Notes under the pieces: model-generated
The model's database searches: none
What the model saw: the letters and a program-made list of their open reading frames with translations, nothing else
What the model was told of the DNA's origin: nothing
Assembly: GCA_030044455.1 (NCBI GenBank)
Contig: JASHVU010000583.1
Span: 1 to 10,246, forward strand
From: Acidobacteriaceae bacterium
GTDB taxonomy: Bacteria > Acidobacteriota > Terriglobia > Terriglobales > Acidobacteriaceae
DNA length: 10,246 nucleotides
Reading direction: 5' to 3'
In this document: positions 8,165 to 10,246 of the stretch, in pieces
Position numbering within the stretch: the first letter of the stretch is position 1
How the letters are laid out: every line of letters starts with the position of its first letter
Translations under genes and position numbers: made by a program

Positions 8165-8198
8165 CGCGGATCCTCTCAACGGCTGTTGCCGGGCGTTC
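8165..8198 (-). promoter_or_regulatory. 34-base intergenic gap with ribosome binding site for the 5675-8164 gene
   Basis: GAGAGGA at 8171-8177 lies six bases before the ATG at 8164 and decides that start over the in-frame ATG at 8242. The gap also holds the second copy of the CGGC-N4-GCCG inverted repeat. No promoter or terminator is evident. Confidence 0.72.
8180..8191. repeat. short inverted repeat CGGC-N4-GCCG (copy 2)
   Basis: Same four-base stem as at 5656-5667, with loop TGTT and at the same offset from the downstream start. The two gaps are probably homologous. It is too short to argue for a stable structure by itself. Confidence 0.35.
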
Positions 8199-10246
8199 CT
8201 ATTCGGTGCGCAGCGCCTGCATGGGTTCAATGGATGCAGCACGCCAGGCGGGGATGAGACATGCGGCTAGCGCCACCAGCGCCAATGCCACTCCGACTGC
8301 GGAAAATGTGAGCCAATCGGTGGTGGCAACGTCATAAAGCAATCCGCGCAGAAATTGAGTGCCAGCCAGCGACACGACAACGCCGGCCGCCAGGCCGATG
8401 AGCGTAAGCCGCAGTCCCTGCAGCAGGGTCTGCCGAAATACATCACCGCGCTCTGCGCCCAGCGCCATGCGAATGCCGATCTCGTGCGTGCGCTGCCGCG
8501 TGGTGTACGAGACCACGCCGTAAACACCAATCGCGGCAAGCAGCGTTGCCACAAGCCCGAATGTGCCCGCTAAGATCACCGCAATGCGCTCAAAGACATT
8601 GCCCATCCACATGTTGTGTTCGAGCGTAGTGACACCGTAAAGGGGCAGATTGGGGTTCACGCCATGAATTGCGCGCTCAATGGATGAGCCGAATGCCGAT
8701 GGATCACCGGCAACGCGTACATGCAGGAAAACTTCGCTGTGATAATCCTGCTCGAGTGGGTAGAGAATCAATGGCGCCGCTTCTCTCACCAGGCGACGGT
8801 ACTTGGCGTTCGCCACCACTCCCACTATGGTGTAGGTGCGACCTCCGTCCACGACGTGCTTGCCGAGCGCGTTCTGTCCCGGCCAATAGCGATTGACCAG
8901 GGCCTGGTTGACCATAGCAACCAATGCAGAGTTGGAGTTGTCTGCTGGGGTAAATTCGCGGCCAGCGATCAGCGGCGTGCGCAGGGTTTGCAAATAACCA
9001 GGAGACACGTCGCCTCGATCGACCTCGATGGATTCGTGGGGCTGGGGGATGTAACCCTCGGGCAGTATGCCATTGGTGTGAAGGGTGAAACTGAGCGGCG
9101 AAAAGTCGGCCAGGGCCGCGGAGCGGACCCCGGGCAGTGCTTTCACTCGATCAAGAACATCGCGCTCGAATTCAATTCCCTTTCCATCCGAGTAGCCCAT
9201 CGGATCGAGGTCGAAGGACGCGAGGTAGACATGGTTCGGGTCGAATCCGGGATTGGAGGCCTGCGCCTTGTTGAGGCTGCGCACAAACAGTCCGGCGCAA
9301 ACCAGAAGAACCAGCGAGAGAGCAATCTGCGCCGAGACCAGCGCGGAGGTGAGGCGTGACTTGTGAATGCCCGCCGAGGCGTTCAAACCCTCATCCTTGA
9401 GCGCTGACACCGGAGCCAGCGCGAATGCGCGAAATGCCGGAACGATGCCTGACACGACGGCAGTGACAAATGAAGCTGCGAAAGTGGCCAGCATGACCGT
9501 AAGGTCTACGTGTCCGTTGATGTCGATGGGCAGGCTGACGCTGGGAAGGAAAGCGCCGAGTGTGCTCGCGGTCCAATAGGTCATGGTGAGGGCAATCACG
9601 CCGCCGGCCAGCGCCACCAGCAAGTTCTCGATGAGGAACTGGCGCAAGAGCCTCCAGCGGCCCGCTCCCATGGCCATGCGAATTGCGCACTCACGACGGC
9701 GCGAGACCGAGCGTACCAACAGCAGGTTGGCCACATTGGCACAGGCAAGCAACAGCAGCACGCCGGCCAGCGCAAGCAGGATGGGCAATGTGCCCGCGAG
9801 ATACACGTTGGCGCCGAAGGGGGAGCGCCACAGCGGATCGATGGAGAGGCGGTTGTCGCCGCGGTGCGTATCGGGGTATCGGCTGGCAATACCCTGCATG
9901 ATGAGGTTGAGCTCGTTCTCGGCCTGGCGGGGGATAACGCCGACGCGAAGAACGCCAAGTACATTCAGCCACGAAGAGCCGCGATTGTTGATGCGATCGC
10001 CACCCCATACCGAGCCGTCCATGCCCAGCGGAATCCAGAGGTCCGTTCTCAGACCCGATTTGCAGCCTTCGAATCCGCGCGGCGCCACGCCGATTACGGT
10101 ATAGCTGTGCAGATTTATCTGGATGGATTTCCCTACAATGCCGGGATCGGAACCGAAGCGGTTCTGCCAGAGCGCGTAGTTGAGGATTGCCTCCGGAGCA
10201 CCGTCGCGCTCGTTGAAGTTGGATTGAGCAAAAGTGCGTCCCAGAA
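8199..10246 (-). CDS. ADOP-family duplicated permease, 5' end beyond right edge
   Basis: The frame stays open from the TAG at 8199-8201 to the right edge, giving 681 visible residues. About 130-145 N-terminal residues (stub, TM1, start of periplasmic domain 1) are missing compared with its neighbours. A GTG at 10086-10088 is not the start, because the frame upstream of it still reads family sequence (NYALWQNRF, DPGIVG, SYTVIGVAPRGFEG). In visible-fragment numbering: TDLWIPLG (67-74); FtsX unit 1 helices about 151-178, 202-227 and 247-271, with CANVANLLLVR (168-178) and loop RRECAIRMAMGAGRW (182-196). TM5 is about 298-322; periplasmic domain 2 about 325-551, with VSPGYLQTLRTPLIAGREF (413-431). 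FtsX unit 2 has helices about 554-580, 611-632 and 643-664, with loop RTHEIGIRMALGAERG (585-600), ending EPMQALRTE. It is diverged from both genes of the close pair next to it. Whether it is the first gene of the array cannot be seen. Confidence 0.9.
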   Translation of the reverse strand, partial: LGRTFAQSNFNERDGAPEAILNYALWQNRFGSDPGIVGKSIQINLHSYTVIGVAPRGFEGCKSGLRTDLWIPLGMDGSVWGGDRINNRGSSWLNVLGVLRVGVIPRQAENELNLIMQGIASRYPDTHRGDNRLSIDPLWRSPFGANVYLAGTLPILLALAGVLLLLACANVANLLLVRSVSRRRECAIRMAMGAGRWRLLRQFLIENLLVALAGGVIALTMTYWTASTLGAFLPSVSLPIDINGHVDLTVMLATFAASFVTAVVSGIVPAFRAFALAPVSALKDEGLNASAGIHKSRLTSALVSAQIALSLVLLVCAGLFVRSLNKAQASNPGFDPNHVYLASFDLDPMGYSDGKGIEFERDVLDRVKALPGVRSAALADFSPLSFTLHTNGILPEGYIPQPHESIEVDRGDVSPGYLQTLRTPLIAGREFTPADNSNSALVAMVNQALVNRYWPGQNALGKHVVDGGRTYTIVGVVANAKYRRLVREAAPLILYPLEQDYHSEVFLHVRVAGDPSAFGSSIERAIHGVNPNLPLYGVTTLEHNMWMGNVFERIAVILAGTFGLVATLLAAIGVYGVVSYTTRQRTHEIGIRMALGAERGDVFRQTLLQGLRLTLIGLAAGVVVSLAGTQFLRGLLYDVATTDWLTFSAVGVALALVALAACLIPAWRAASIEPMQALRTE

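Larger units (their letters stand above)
1..10246 (-). repeat. tandem array of at least five paralogous permease genes, period about 2.5 kb
   Basis: Visible start codons at 626, 3113, 5640 and 8164 are spaced 2487, 2527 and 2524 bases apart. The genes share orientation, architecture and a common C-terminal tail (PMQALRTE), and are separated by 33-34 bases. No unrelated gene and no ATP-binding cassette gene interrupts the array. The repeat is of gene paralogs rather than identical DNA; the copies differ widely in protein sequence. The array may continue on both sides. Confidence 0.85.

Noticed and set aside
8165..8242. In-frame upstream ATG at 8242 giving an 855-residue product for the 5675-8164 gene
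   Set aside because: The extra 26 residues have no match in the paralogs and would overlap the upstream gene by 44 bases. The ATG at 8164 has a good ribosome binding site and the family's usual opening.
7517..8257. Long plus-strand open frame of 246 codons opposite the 5' part of the 5675-8164 gene
   Set aside because: The minus-strand frame encodes a clear family protein with a ribosome binding site. The plus-strand translation has no recognisable domain, and its openness follows from the codon bias of the gene opposite. The same applies to 4262-4969, 6674-7258, 6792-7379, 9583-10104 and 90-659.
8199..10088. A 629-residue gene starting at the GTG at 10086-10088
   Set aside because: The frame continues upstream to the window edge with 52 more codons of clear family sequence. 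The gene is simply cut by the window, not shortened.
1..10246. Signs of a mobile element, defence system or CRISPR array
   Set aside because: No transposase, integrase, nuclease or short regularly spaced repeats were found. The window is filled by five permease genes and tiny gaps.

Overview
The window is one densely packed, single-strand array of large membrane-protein genes. All five genes lie on the minus strand, so transcription runs from high to low coordinates. Three are complete (660-3113, 3148-5640, 5675-8164). Two run off the edges: the N-terminal part of one at 1-626 and the C-terminal part of another at 8199-10246. Only about 135 of the 10246 bases are non-coding, in four gaps of 33, 34, 34 and 34 bases. 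I see no RNA gene, insertion sequence, CRISPR array, phage gene, convincing promoter or strong terminator.

All five products have the same build: a cytoplasmic N-terminal stub, one transmembrane helix, a MacB-like periplasmic domain, an FtsX-type three-helix permease unit, then a second copy of that layout ending in a second FtsX unit. They are about 817-830 residues long, twice a MacB/LolC-type permease core. No gene in view encodes an ATP-binding cassette subunit. That combination (internally duplicated permease, tandem paralogs, no ATPase partner) matches the family known as ADOP, acidobacterial duplicated orphan permeases. The window therefore most likely comes from an Acidobacteriota genome. 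The GC-rich, strongly biased codon use, which leaves long empty reading frames on the opposite strand, fits this.

From upstream to downstream (right to left), the 8199-10246 gene is one divergent type (TDLWIPLG after the first GF motif). The genes at 5675-8164 and 3148-5640 are a close pair of a second type (EFPLVPGQLNRSELWVPMSF). The genes at 660-3113 and 1-626 resemble the first type more (TIYI...VTVVG). Each gene with a visible start has its own purine-rich ribosome binding site 6-7 bases before the ATG. The short gaps suggest co-transcription from a promoter beyond the right edge.

The points worth a second look concern how the array evolved. The gap length is almost constant. Two neighbouring but diverged genes share a nearly identical 60-base 3' end. 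The close gene pair is about 89% identical in its last 133 residues but only about 61% identical in a block of the second periplasmic domain. Both halves of every protein keep the cytoplasmic loop motif that normally contacts an ATPase, although none is encoded here. The substrate and partners cannot be read from the sequence.
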